Of a DNA stretch of 64,000 bases, positions 20,680-31,128 are shown piece by piece; position 1 is the stretch's first letter, and every line of letters begins with the position of its first letter. The stretch is from assembly GCA_014281115.1 (NCBI GenBank), contig JACONQ010000014.1:1736001-1800000 (forward strand). Direction: 5' to 3'. Source of the DNA: Laburnicola sp. R22_1. Its lineage: Eukaryota > Ascomycota > Dothideomycetes > Pleosporales > Didymosphaeriaceae. The notes under the pieces are model-generated. The model had not been told where the DNA came from, searched no databases, and saw only the letters and a program-made list of their open reading frames with translations. The position numbers and the translations under genes were made by a program.

Positions 20680-22617
20680 GGATGGGCTGGTACAAGGCTT
20701 CCAGGTGCCATCAGAGTTTGAGGACGTCCACTAGCATGACCTGCAATGAGGAGAAGGTTCAGCGACGAGGACGGACTGTCCTAGTCATCGAATCTCCTTG
20801 AGTTGGTTGACCGTGGCGTTGATTAAGAATTGGTCTGATGTTCTCTCTTTTCGGGTGGATATCGTGCAGAGGGGGTCTCCAATTTGGAACCTGTTGGCGT
20901 CTTATACCCTCGGAAGGTCTTTGGCATGGCATGGTGCCTATTTCCTTTTTCTTTTCTTACTTGGTATTTGGTTCGGCGATAATATGGATAGACGGTTTCA
21001 CTGATTGGGTATATCTACATGGTACACAAGGTTTCTATCGGGTTGTTTTTCGTACATACTCTGTGCATTTTCAGCCAGGTCTTGGTTGACTGACGGTAGC
21101 TCGCCGTCAAGTGGAGGAGCCCCGGCGCCCCCATGCTTTTGGGTCCTCCACTGACTATAGATAGCAGTCAGTTACAATGCACATTTTTCATTTGGCATAC
21201 CATGATACTTATTGTGCAAGTATAATTTGTGCCCCGCAGAATCTTGAACATACCAGAGGTGCTGAAATCCCTACAATTTGTGGTTTTACTGTACAATATT
21301 ATTCAATCAGGTCTGTGAACTTGTCGGGTGGAGCTACCTTGATTTCACTCCAGGACTTCAAAGTCATCAGGCGCCGATATCGTAGCTACATGTTTAAGAT
21401 ATGTATCCCCCGATTGTACCTAAGGTATTCTGAACTATTTCTCACGAGCGACTGGAATAACAAAGTCTCTGTCAACTTAGGACTGGTATGCTTATTATTA
21501 TGAGACATATCCTGACGCTCATAACTTAGTGCTGCTCATAGATACCTTTGCAGACCTAAATGGTCCCAAGATGGCCGGGGGGCCTGTAGTTTGCCTGCAC
21601 AACGTTCCCGATAACAAAAATTTCTGACGCGCTTCGATGCAACAGCACACAATCTGATTGTTGGATGTGCCGAAGTATTAAATTAAGTCAAGGGGCGTGC
21701 GAATTTCGCGTCTCCTTTTTCATTCACTTATTTTTACTAATACTCTCGCGTAGCGAATAGAATTCTCCATACTTCACTTATGCACTTGAGCCTCACAGTT
21801 CTACTGTTGACGTCACGGAGACTAAATGTGACAGTGGAGCTGGTTGGATATGCATATACGACAATCGTGACAACCAACATGTTTTTGTCGGTGAGGAGGG
21901 GCCGAATTTTTTTTTCGGGCGATATGTGACTCACAAGGAGTTATACGAACGTTCCAAGCCTCTTTTTATCATCTTAGAAAGCCCTCATTCAAATGTTAGT
22001 GTGTTTTGTGGACGAGGTGTCGTCGTTAGCTTATCCACCACGCGTAATCTGTTTCACGTGAAAAGCCCGTGCCCTAAAATGATTGTCCCTACGCTACTTC
22101 ACCCCTAGGCATAAAAGGGACACTATTGTCGACAGCAGCGCACCGAGCAGCCCTGGAGGTGCTGTAACGTTCTCGATGAAGCAGCTATTATTGATGCTTT
22201 CTGCTTGCTTAGATGAGGTTGCGTTATTGTTGCGGTACTTGATGCACGTGTAAACTATTTATTGTCATGTGAAGACTAAAGACAGGCCCGCATAGGTAGT
22301 ATATTTGATTTTAAGTTTTGTCGAGCAAGACGTGCTAACCTCTAATAGTGACCAGGTGACCAGGAATTTAGGAGCCCCATAAGTAAATGTCTGGAACCAT
22401 CGATTACCTAGACAACGCTTGCTCACTTCAAAGCGCGTTTGCGGTCTAGCTTCACCCGGAGAGCGACGTGCCACCTTGGAATAAACATCAGCTTCCAATT
22501 TATCTTATTATTCCCCTCGCCGACCTCTCCACACACCCCATTTAACTTTGACACTGGAGCTTTGAACTTCAACACATCGACCGTCCAGGCCAGCAACCGC
22601 CTTCGCATCAAGTGGCG
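20680..22617. other. Intergenic with repeat remnants
   Basis: About 1.9 kb with no supported gene. It contains a palindrome-rich segment at about 21084-21177 (AGTGGAGGA paired with TCCTCCACT, and GACTGAC near GTCAGT) that resembles a MITE remnant. An 80-bp sequence at 21861-21940 is repeated in reverse at 40161-40239. The last 400 bp are the likely promoter and 5' UTR of the 280-aa gene. Confidence 0.5.
21861..21940 (+). repeat. Dispersed 80-bp repeat, copy 1
   Basis: This segment matches the reverse complement of 40161-40239 with one single-base indel in a T run and about six substitutions, all transitions. On its minus strand it can encode a peptide containing KKIRPLLTDKNMLVVTIV; the other copy encodes nearly the same peptide. 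It is probably a fragment of a mobile element or a duplicated gene. Family unknown. Confidence 0.65.
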
Positions 22618-23514
22618 ATGTCGGCATACCAACCACCTCCTCGAGATTGGAATAGGGAGCGTATGGATATGGAACGTACGATCAGGCACGACCGCGAGGT
22701 GAGCCACTCAGTTCAGCCATTAGTTGGCCGAAGCAGCTCACGATTTGTATAGGTAGTGCACGGAATCATTCGAAAGGACGAGCAGATTCTCGATGAGCTC
22801 GGCCCGTTGCGCCACCAGCCAGCAGAGCCCGGATCTTTCCTTCACTTCCTCCAACAGGGCGACTTCAGCGAAACAGCGCTGCTCAGCTTGGACCCCGAAG
22901 CTGTACAAATTGCCCGCTCCATTCAGGACAACAAGGATGCCGAGAACAAAATGCTCGAACAATGGTCCGCCGAATGGAGGCAGAGCGAGCAGAATCAGCA
23001 CACACACCCGTCAGGCCTGAGCTCATCCCTTCTCACCGGACCTGCCAACATCGACGTCGAGGCACATCTACTTACGGTCGATAACGTTGTGCTTAGTTCC
23101 TACGGAAGTGCACTGGATCTTCCGGCCGGGGCCAAAGCGCAAGAGGAGCGTTGGAAGAAGGAGTGGAAGCTGCGCTACGCACAGCAGAGCTCGATCCTCG
23201 GCACGCAGGAGGCACCTATCGTTATTGGATCTCCACCATGCAGACTATTGCCGACCCCCCCATTATACGGTTCTGAGTACGAGACCGCAACCCAGCTTCA
23301 CCCGCAGCAACGATGGCAGCAACAAACTTTGCCAGCAAAACGGCCGCACGTGACGACACGAGAGCCAGCCCAAAGACGAGGTCATTCTGACATGGCAGGT
23401 GGTGAATATGATCGCGTAGCTGGGACCAACACGAAAGGCCGAAGTTCCGAAGTTCAGTCAGGTCGTGCGGTCAACAAAAATCGCTGGAGCTCCGTTTGCG
23501 GCTTGGATACTTGA
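22618..23514 (+). CDS. Hypothetical protein, 280 aa, two exons
   Basis: Exon 1 (22618-22698) starts MSAYQPPPRDWNRERM and joins exon 2 (22753-23514) across a 54-nt GT-AG intron, in frame. The protein is hydrophilic and rich in Gln, Glu, Arg and Trp. The middle has repeated charged and aromatic words (EQWSAEWRQ, then EERWKKEWKLRY), likely helical. The C-terminal third is low-complexity. There are no membrane segments and no signal peptide. I do not recognise the family. It lies between members A and B of the paralogue family but lacks their domain. The starting ATG is chosen because the second exon has no upstream ATG in frame. Confidence 0.6.
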
Positions 23515-24029
23515 TCGCGGTGTGGTGCATGCGGGTGGTATGGAGTTCTGGAGGACGTTAGGCATTAGGACGTTAATTCATTTTTGGGGTAGATATGACG
23601 GCGTTGGTGACACTTTCTACTTTGGTGGATATGGTATGGGAGACGCGGGCATGAACGCGGCACGTTTGCATGGCAGAATTAGATACATTTCTTATCCGTC
23701 CTGTATTATGATTTAATCTGTTTCTACCGCGTGTACTGTATATCTCGTCTCGCTAAGGCGACTAGATACTGTTCGCTACATTGTGCAAATTCACCGGAAG
23801 GCTTTCGGAGGCCCGGCGTGCGGCCTCCGGCTTCACCTTGGCTCCATGTCGCTCGTGAGGTGACAGCCCGTTCAACGCCTCATATACTTTCTCCTCGCCG
23901 ACGCTACAAAATTCCTCCAGAGCCGCAACTCCTCCAGCTCCACCAACTCTTAACCACCATCAACCAGACAGATTAACCTATACAGCCATAACCAACCAGC
24001 GTTTATCCCAGAACGAACCAACTAACACA
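23515..24029. other. Intergenic / promoter of member B
   Basis: About 515 bp. The last 150 bases are pyrimidine-rich with CAACCAACC-like words, which is typical of a fungal 5' UTR ahead of ATG 24030. No gene is seen. Confidence 0.5.
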
Positions 24030-25916
24030 ATGTCAGGATACTTCTCACGGGCGCCTGCGAATGGCTTCAACCTCTCCCAGGGAGTCGGTTACGAGGCCTA
24101 CGGCCACCAAGGCCGCTCTGAGGATGGTCCTACCCAAAACGAACATCATCAGTTGCTGTCGCCCGAACTACCGCCCCTTCCGTTTGCACCGAATCATCTG
24201 ATCGCGTCTCCCATGCCAGCCGCGTTTGGAACATCCCACGCTACGCTCCTGCCATATCTTCCAATGACGCCAGTGCCTTCTCAATTTCGCGTTGATACCG
24301 GTTTCCCGAATGCGGCGTCCGTCATTCAGCAGCAGGACAGTCGGGACGCGACGCTTCCAGAGCACGACCACGACTTCCGCACCCTCGTTAATGGTTACCC
24401 ATACGCGGTAAATTTCACCGCCGTCGAGATCATCACCTTCCTGCCGAACCTGTATCACAATTCGCAGATTGCTGAGCGCTTCGCAAACAACAAGATGATC
24501 TCCTCCATCCACACCACAATCTGGGAGCAGCATCGCGCGGACACAGCACCCAATGTCAGCTCGGGGTACCTAAACGCGATGCGGCCGGCAAATTGGCGGA
24601 AGGAGACGGCCGCGTGGACGCCAGAGCAGAAGAAGACGCTGTGGGTCACCAAGAAAAACAAGGTTCCTACGAACTGGGATGCCACCACGATTGCCATGAA
24701 TTGGTTTCAACCGGACCGCTTGTGCAAGGAAGTTGTCGAAGGTGTGGTGCCGCCGAGTGTGCCGTTTCACCATCTGTTGGAGGGCGTTAAAAAGGTGCCC
24801 GAGGGTAATGATGCGGCGGACCTAACCCGAGCGGTCGAGTTCGCCTGTGAGAATACTCTCGTTGGCCAGGATGGAGTGGCACGCCCTTACATGTTCCCCG
24901 ACCATCTTCTCGATATCCTCCAGAAGATTGGGCATGCTACCATTACAGATGGGCACCAAGACAGGGAGGTTGTGCGACGCTATGACACTCGGGCTCCCCG
25001 TAAGTCACGGAAAAAGATGACGCCACAGAAGATGCAGAACGCGCAGCAGTCACCAGTTTCTGTGCGGTCTTCGGAGAACCCATATACTGCGCCTCTTCCA
25101 TCACAAGTGCAACCGTCTCCATCCGCACCGCAGCTCATGGGAAATCTTCCGATTGACCTAGGTTCGATGTATCTCGGCCACCCGACCGCGGACGACGTGT
25201 TTCCGGGTTTCTTTCCAGCTTCGATGTCTACTCAGCCGGGTCAGGTCAACAATCCGTGGTACACAGGCGAGACGAGCTTCCAAGCTGTTCAAGACCAAAC
25301 GAAGATGAATCAAGCTACTCCTGGGGAGATGGACTTTGTGGAGCAGCCGGTGTACCACCAAGAAGAAGTGTGCAACTATGAGATGCAGCAACCGCCCCAC
25401 GGGGACCTTCAGATGCAGGAACAACAGCAACTGCACCAAACTCAACAGCCATCCTCCCAGAACCTCCAGACACCCCTCTCTGTATCCAACCTCCCTGGCT
25501 GGTTCTTCAACGACGACGGCGAAGGTTGGCCCTATATCCCGATGCGTGCCGATGAGTACGAGGATTTGTTCAGCGAACCTGCACCGGCGCATCTCCGAGA
25601 CGTAGGCGGCTCCGCTGACCCATCTTATTTCCGTGGCCCTCTTCTTCGTGACTGCCCAGAGGGTGACGATCCGACCGACGACAGCCCGTTGGCTGACGCT
25701 GCGCGGTATGCCCGGCGTACGGATCAGCTCTGTGTTCATTGGCGGACCGGTGATATCAATATGATACAAGATGCGTTGTTCCTTGAGCACATGCAGAACG
25801 GGCAAGCGGCGCAGAACTCAGTACAGGCAGGCGAGTCGGATGTCGTCATGGAGGATGTGTTGGAGAACGAGCTTGTGATGGACGATGTGTTGGACAAAGA
25901 GCTCTTTGGGGAGTAG
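24030..25916 (+). CDS. Paralogue family member B, unknown function
   Basis: A single-exon frame of 628 residues. The family domain lies at about residues 122-318. It begins NFTAVEIITFLPNL (about 128), followed by a IAERFANNK segment and DAADLTRAVEFA (about 261), with YMFPDHLLDIL matching the W-[LM]-[FY]-P region of the other members. The aromatic core of the middle is kept (NWRKETAAWTPE). After it come basic residues (RKSRKKMTPQK, NLS-like), a long Gln/Pro-rich region and an acidic C-terminus with two VMEDVLENELVMDDVLDKEL-type repeats. A C-terminal ADAARYARRTDQ segment may be a diverged version of the AENLRWATEQ block of members C and D. The position of the domain nearer the N-terminus than in A shows that the flanks evolve freely. 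Confidence 0.8.
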   Translation: MSGYFSRAPANGFNLSQGVGYEAYGHQGRSEDGPTQNEHHQLLSPELPPLPFAPNHLIASPMPAAFGTSHATLLPYLPMTPVPSQFRVDTGFPNAASVIQQQDSRDATLPEHDHDFRTLVNGYPYAVNFTAVEIITFLPNLYHNSQIAERFANNKMISSIHTTIWEQHRADTAPNVSSGYLNAMRPANWRKETAAWTPEQKKTLWVTKKNKVPTNWDATTIAMNWFQPDRLCKEVVEGVVPPSVPFHHLLEGVKKVPEGNDAADLTRAVEFACENTLVGQDGVARPYMFPDHLLDILQKIGHATITDGHQDREVVRRYDTRAPRKSRKKMTPQKMQNAQQSPVSVRSSENPYTAPLPSQVQPSPSAPQLMGNLPIDLGSMYLGHPTADDVFPGFFPASMSTQPGQVNNPWYTGETSFQAVQDQTKMNQATPGEMDFVEQPVYHQEEVCNYEMQQPPHGDLQMQEQQQLHQTQQPSSQNLQTPLSVSNLPGWFFNDDGEGWPYIPMRADEYEDLFSEPAPAHLRDVGGSADPSYFRGPLLRDCPEGDDPTDDSPLADAARYARRTDQLCVHWRTGDINMIQDALFLEHMQNGQAAQNSVQAGESDVVMEDVLENELVMDDVLDKELFGE

Positions 25917-27326
25917 AGGTCGCGCTCGTGTTCCTGCGTCATTATTGGGGGCGATATGCGTATCTTGCGGGAGTCCGAGTGTTGTAGCTTCGGGCCTTAC
26001 GCATGGGCATTTCTAAGCTAGTGTTGCCTAGTAGCGCAAAGCAGGCCCGGTTTCAAGGTGCGGAAAAGGAGTTGATTGGTACTGGAAGACAAACTTTGTG
26101 GTCATAAAGAAAAGGATCTGTAGCGTAGCAAACGTAGTGAGATCCACACGCATGTGACAAATTCAAATGCAGTAGGCCACTAATGATTGTAACAAGAATA
26201 GACATGGAAAAGAACTTGGACTCGCTGTGACATCCCCACCGCCAGCACAACAGCTAGTACCACCCCGCGCCCTCACTGTCTCCCTGCTCAAACTATTCAG
26301 CGGCGCGCATTCTCCGCCGAAATCCTGCACATTCGCCTCCGCCCTTGTCGAGCTTAGGAAACGTATAACGAGTGTGACACTCCCTGTACGCATGCTACAT
26401 ATACTTTTCTCTCCAATAGGGCATATGGATTCTCCTTGCCATGCTGACGGATTTTCCGGACGCGCTTAGACATAGGCGTCGGGGAGATTCGTCGCCCCAG
26501 ATAGTGGTCTTGACAGGATTGGCTCTTCGGATTGGGGGTAGCAGTGCCGGGGGCCGGGGCACTTTTCTAGACGATGGTTAGCTGAGGCTGGTGCCTGGAG
26601 GTGGGGGTTGTGCCGATATTTTGGCGGCGTGGGGATGGCTAGGAGTTCGTACCTTGAGCGGTGGCCTTGTTGCGTGATGAGAGTCGAGGAGTGCCAGGCA
26701 GCTGATCGTTTCGGATGAGGATGATCTAATGTGAGCTTGGAGGGAGGCTACACTAGTGTAGTTGGATGGGGTTGGAGGCAAGGGAGCACGACTAGGCAGA
26801 TGCACATGTTCTGTCCACGGGTACAATAGGCATACAGTACAATGAATTCAATCACTCTCCAAATCCCTAAAACAGATAGAAAGCACTACCTGCATATACC
26901 TCTCCAATCTCTTACTTGTGCGCCGCGCTGCTGTCCAAGCCTTTCAAGCCTCTCCGAAGGCGCGCCTCCCACCGCATCCGAACCAAAACCTGCATTTTCC
27001 GAGCCGATTACCCCACGGGGAACGAATAATGCGACAAACGGAGGGAGCCCGGTATGTGAGAGGATGCTGCAAGGCTGTTTCAAAAAGCGATGGCGATGGC
27101 GCTTGCCTGATGTGGTGTAGCATGCCAAACGTGGGGAAAAGTTTGTTTGAACCTCGGGCAATCATCCTTCGCATTGTCCTCGACTGCAATACCCTCCTGC
27201 GTGAGTAATACTTTCCGGCCAGGTGTAGAGATGGGGCGCAAGAGATATTTTGGGGAAAAGGAGATGAAGCTTACCGGAAGAGAAGCCCTAGGGCGGTAGA
27301 GGCCGGGTCGCACCAACTCAGCAGCA
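25917..27326. other. Intergenic
   Basis: About 1.4 kb between the convergent 3' ends of members B and C. Short open frames on both strands have no start context, splice partners or recognisable motifs, and I treat them as chance. Confidence 0.5.
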
Positions 27327-28700
27327 TCACGACGTCCAGGAGTCTCCGTACGCCTGCGCCCAGCCCGGCTGCATCCAATCATCCAAGAGTCCCAGGCCTG
27401 CTTCATTGTCATCGTCGTCCTCCGCCCCGTTTCCTTTGGACAAATCCGATGCGGCCTCCCCCTGCGCATCGCCTATCTTCAGTACCAGCTCGCTCGACGC
27501 CCAGATCTGCTCGACCCTGATAGCTGTTATGCGGTCCATATGCTCAGGACACTCTGTCCAGCCCATCTCCCCGAACGTCAAGTATTGCTCGGTCGCCCAC
27601 CGCAAATTCTCGGCCCAGATGCTGACGTCGTGGAACTTGGGCGCCGTGATGCGATGCAGCGGCCGAAAGGGAGCTTCCTGCCGCGGACCGTCGCGAAAGG
27701 CGTATGCATCGAACAGATTGTCGGTATGGAAAGAGGCCTGTTCGAGGAATGCGCGCTGAAGGGCTTCACCTGAAAAGACGTCGCTCGTGTCGGTAGGCTT
27801 CACCCAGCGAGTCGGGTCGCGGTGGTATTCTCGCACCTCTGCCTCGTTATCGCTTGACTCGTCTTGTTGCGATCCCTCGGACAGTTCCTCGACAGTCGTT
27901 GATTTTCTGGCGTGCCGCCTCATCTTCGGGGTCGAGGCAGTCGACTTCTGTTTCGTTGTCTTATCAGGCTTTGAGACGGACGGTTGACGGCGGGTTGATC
28001 GTGTCTGGCGGACTGGTAGCGCTGGTCTCTCGGCCTTGGGTCGGGGCGATGGAGGGGTGACGTTCATCCAGCGGTGAAAAGCTGCTCGGTCCTCGTTCGC
28101 AGCAGTGGGCTGCCGCGGGCCACCCAATTGCTTGAGCAATTCATCGTACTGGCTTGGATACAGCCACTCCTCCTCTGGGTGATCTGAACAGTGCTGCACC
28201 ATCCGTGTCAGGTCCAGCGCATCATCACCGACAGGCATGTTGCGCACACCGTCCATCAGTGCCGCGAAGGGTATATCGTCTTCCAACAACCCTGCCCCTC
28301 CGGTTGTTTCGCATGCGGTTTTGAACCCCTTTGTGCTTAAATTTGTTGCGTCCCAGCTCTCTGCTTCTGAACCCACGAAATTCCTGTGGGTGAGGAGCGT
28401 CCAGTTTTCCCACCCTGCCCGCCTCATCACGTTTCGGAGGGCCCTGCTACAGTAGTCCGCGGTCCATTCCTTGTCGAGGTCGCGATTGGAGTTGACGATG
28501 GCTGCTATGGCGTTGATGGGGTTCTTTCGGGCTTGGTTCGATGCGAAGCGAGAAACAACGTCCACGCTTGTTATGCAATTAGGTAGAAAAGTTAGGAGCT
28601 CAACCGCGGTGATGTTTGCCTGCTCGGGGAATGGCAGATTGCGCGGAGGAGCTCCTTCAAAGCTGAAGCGGGAGCCTGGTGCGGGCATCTTGGGGGTCAT
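27327..28700 (-). CDS. Paralogue family member C, unknown function
   Basis: A single-exon frame of 457 residues from ATG 28700 (MTPKMPAPG). The open frame extends further upstream but without conservation, and the start aligns with that of member D. The family domain occupies residues about 20-215. It has NLPFPEQ, NITAVELLTFLPN (about 29), VVSRFASNQ, a GWENWTLLTHRNF segment, DALDLTRMVQH (about 159) and EEWLYPSQY. A basic region follows (RSTRRQPS and KMRRHARKS, NLS-like). The C-terminus has a second conserved block, DGPRQEAPFRPLHR ... IWAENLRWATEQ ... GWTE, shared with member D. The gene is divergent from member D with a 538-bp shared promoter region. Function unknown. Confidence 0.82.
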   Translation of the reverse strand: MTPKMPAPGSRFSFEGAPPRNLPFPEQANITAVELLTFLPNCITSVDVVSRFASNQARKNPINAIAAIVNSNRDLDKEWTADYCSRALRNVMRRAGWENWTLLTHRNFVGSEAESWDATNLSTKGFKTACETTGGAGLLEDDIPFAALMDGVRNMPVGDDALDLTRMVQHCSDHPEEEWLYPSQYDELLKQLGGPRQPTAANEDRAAFHRWMNVTPPSPRPKAERPALPVRQTRSTRRQPSVSKPDKTTKQKSTASTPKMRRHARKSTTVEELSEGSQQDESSDNEAEVREYHRDPTRWVKPTDTSDVFSGEALQRAFLEQASFHTDNLFDAYAFRDGPRQEAPFRPLHRITAPKFHDVSIWAENLRWATEQYLTFGEMGWTECPEHMDRITAIRVEQIWASSELVLKIGDAQGEAASDLSKGNGAEDDDDNEAGLGLLDDWMQPGWAQAYGDSWTS

Positions 28701-29238
28701 ATATGGTCTCACCAAATGGGGAAAGGTTACCTTTGAAAGAGCGAAGAATGAAGAGGAGGACCCCTGTGTTCTGAAGCAGGAGGGGGATCGAAGAGCGTCT
28801 GTCGCGTATGCGTGGTGGGGGCGGTATTGTGAAAGCTGGTATACTCGGATTTCTCGCGACGACCGCAGTACGACACCAAGCGCGTTTCCTCCGGCGCTCT
28901 GCCCTCCGACGTCACCACCACAACAAACACCGCCAAGCCAAAAGTTTTTCCGAAAGTCCCTTTCTCGACTCTTGAACTGCAACTGCACCTCGCTTCACCT
29001 AGCTCACGCACTCCGCCTCGAGATTCTTTGAACGCCTCAACGCACACACTCAATTTCTGCTCGGCCGACATATCAGCCATTCACTGTTCATACTCATACA
29101 CTCTCCTCGCACCCGCTGTCTCAATCGGCTACCTCTTTGGGACCGACGATAGTGTTGTTTCGCAACTCAGTCGGAAATTCAGGTGACTATTTCCACCCCA
29201 GCTCACCCGTAAGCCCATCCCATATCTCGCGCTGCAAC
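28701..29238. promoter_or_regulatory. Shared intergenic region of divergent paralogues C and D
   Basis: A 538-bp region separates the ATGs of two head-to-head family members. It contains CAACAAACACC and CTCAC-type pyrimidine-rich stretches close to the plus-strand ATG. Co-regulation of the pair is plausible but inferred only from the arrangement. Confidence 0.45.
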
Positions 29239-31128
29239 ATGCCGCGCAAGGAGCGATCGTTGGCACCCCAGGGCAATGCCTTTGGTGATGGAGCTCCGCA
29301 TTGGAACATCAACTTTCCAAAGGGCAATCTTACTGCAGCAGAGATCGTCACCTATCTACCGCACTGGTTGAAATCCATTGATGTCATCGACCGATTTGTA
29401 ACGAATGGAGCGAAAGCAACAACTATTGCTTGGATGATGGAACAGTACCGCGCGATGCCATCCGTGAAGACGCGCCTCCCGAACTCAATCTGCGTCATGC
29501 TGCAATTTGCTATGAGGGCGGCCGGATTCGAAGGCTGGACTATCGGCACACACGAGAACTGGGGCGAAGACCGCCAAGATCAATGGGTAGAAAACCTTGA
29601 TGTTTCCAATTTCCGTACTCCCCGTATCACACACCCAAAGAAGGACCACCGCAATGCCAACCAGGAGGCCGCGCCGGTCCAGTTTCATGCTCTCGCTGCC
29701 AACGTCAAAGAGCACCCTTCAGGCAACGACGCGCTCGATCTCACACGCTGCGTCGAATACGCGCTCAAGCACAAAGACGACGAGTCTTGGCTCTTTCCCG
29801 ATGACTTCGAGCGTTTGGTGAATAAGCTCGGAGGACCTACAGCCGTCAAGCCCTCTCACCAAGACAGTGCGTCGTTTGCGCGTCGCAACTTCAACTCTAA
29901 CTTACCACGCACCCGCGCGAGACGTGGAACACCCCGCGTCCGGTCGAAAATTATCGAAAATACAATGGCTCGTACCACGAAGAAGCGCAGCCGTAAGGAT
30001 CACGACAACGATGGGGAGTACGACAACGTCGGGGCCCTGTCTGTCGGCAACACGCGTCGCAGCGGCAGACTTGCTTCCAAGGCAACTGTCGACATGCAAG
30101 ACCAATTCTCAGATGCCGATCCGCCGAACAAGGGCGGTGATACCGGTGGCTCAAGCAAGAAGAAGCGTAAACTCAGCAATGCCTCCTCCGTCGATGGCGG
30201 CGAGTTCTTCAACCGTGATTCCACCGACACCGACAGCTTCGTCGGTGCCAAAGACGAGGTCAGCGACAACAGCTTCGAGCCCAAGCGTGCCCGCCCCGTC
30301 CGTCGCAGCGCCAAAGCTGCACAGCGCAACCTCAAGAAGGTCGTAGCAATGGAGACACCGAAATCGCCCGTGTCGAGGGCCGGAGCTGAGCTTGAGTCGC
30401 AACCGCCCGTCTATCAGTTCGACTTCAATCTCTTCCCCGTCAACCCTGATGTCTTCCCCATGGGTCAATTTGCCATGCCCGACATACCGGATTTCAACAC
30501 CAACTACCTACCTGCTGTCGCCAACTATTCGACCGACCCCACCTATGCGACTGTCAATTCCAGCTATTCGACCGATCCCAACTATTCGACTTTCGTCCCC
30601 AACTATTCGACGACTGTCATCCCCAATTATCCGATTCCTCAGGAGGTCGTCCCCAGTTATTCGACTGACCCCAACTATTTGAATGATATCCCCAATTATC
30701 CGTCTTCTCAGGCCATCGACCCTACTCTCATCGACCCGTTGCTTGAGAGCTACACAGAGCCTGGGGTTCCGCGTAATGCCATCTACGCCAAGCCGCCGGT
30801 CCTCTCACGCGAGCGCCTCGTCGTCGACTCCAACAGCGTCCATCTCTACGCCGAACAAGGCGCCACCGACCTGTGGGCCTCCGCGCTTTCGTCCACGCGC
30901 TGGAACGGACCGCGTCAGAGCCCACCCTTCCGCGAACTCTACCGCTTGAGCGACCCTATGTCATGGGACACTAGTGACTGGGCGGAGAACATTCGCTGGG
31001 CAAAGGAGCAGGAGCGAGTGTTTGGTAGCAAGACGTGGACGGAGTATGACTACGACCTGGAGTGGATTACGGAGATCAGGAGGGAGACCTACTGGGTCAG
31101 CGAGGAGGCCATCCGTGGAGGTCCCTGA
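29239..31128 (+). CDS. Paralogue family member D, unknown function
   Basis: A single-exon frame of 629 residues from ATG 29239 (MPRKERSLAP). The frame is open further upstream, but this ATG aligns with member C. The family domain is at residues about 23-220. It has NINFPKG, NLTAAEIVTYLPHW (about 30), VIDRFVTNG, GFEGWTIGTHENW, DALDLTRCVEY (about 164) and ESWLFPDDF. A long basic/acidic linker follows with NLS-like KKRSRK and SSKKKRKLS. Next come short tandem Tyr-rich repeats of the YSTDPNY type, encoded at 30522-30710. The C-terminal block (NGPRQSPPFRELYR ... WAENIRWAKEQE ... WTE) matches member C. Function unknown; a nuclear location is inferred. Confidence 0.82.
   Translation: MPRKERSLAPQGNAFGDGAPHWNINFPKGNLTAAEIVTYLPHWLKSIDVIDRFVTNGAKATTIAWMMEQYRAMPSVKTRLPNSICVMLQFAMRAAGFEGWTIGTHENWGEDRQDQWVENLDVSNFRTPRITHPKKDHRNANQEAAPVQFHALAANVKEHPSGNDALDLTRCVEYALKHKDDESWLFPDDFERLVNKLGGPTAVKPSHQDSASFARRNFNSNLPRTRARRGTPRVRSKIIENTMARTTKKRSRKDHDNDGEYDNVGALSVGNTRRSGRLASKATVDMQDQFSDADPPNKGGDTGGSSKKKRKLSNASSVDGGEFFNRDSTDTDSFVGAKDEVSDNSFEPKRARPVRRSAKAAQRNLKKVVAMETPKSPVSRAGAELESQPPVYQFDFNLFPVNPDVFPMGQFAMPDIPDFNTNYLPAVANYSTDPTYATVNSSYSTDPNYSTFVPNYSTTVIPNYPIPQEVVPSYSTDPNYLNDIPNYPSSQAIDPTLIDPLLESYTEPGVPRNAIYAKPPVLSRERLVVDSNSVHLYAEQGATDLWASALSSTRWNGPRQSPPFRELYRLSDPMSWDTSDWAENIRWAKEQERVFGSKTWTEYDYDLEWITEIRRETYWVSEEAIRGGP

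Noticed and set aside
24168..24533. Minus-strand frames opposite member B, including 25158-25805
   Set aside because: They shadow the plus-strand gene, whose domain is shared with its paralogues.
26227..27208. Several 80-96-codon frames on both strands between members B and C
   Set aside because: Overlapping frames in both directions without motifs; consistent with chance in GC-balanced DNA.
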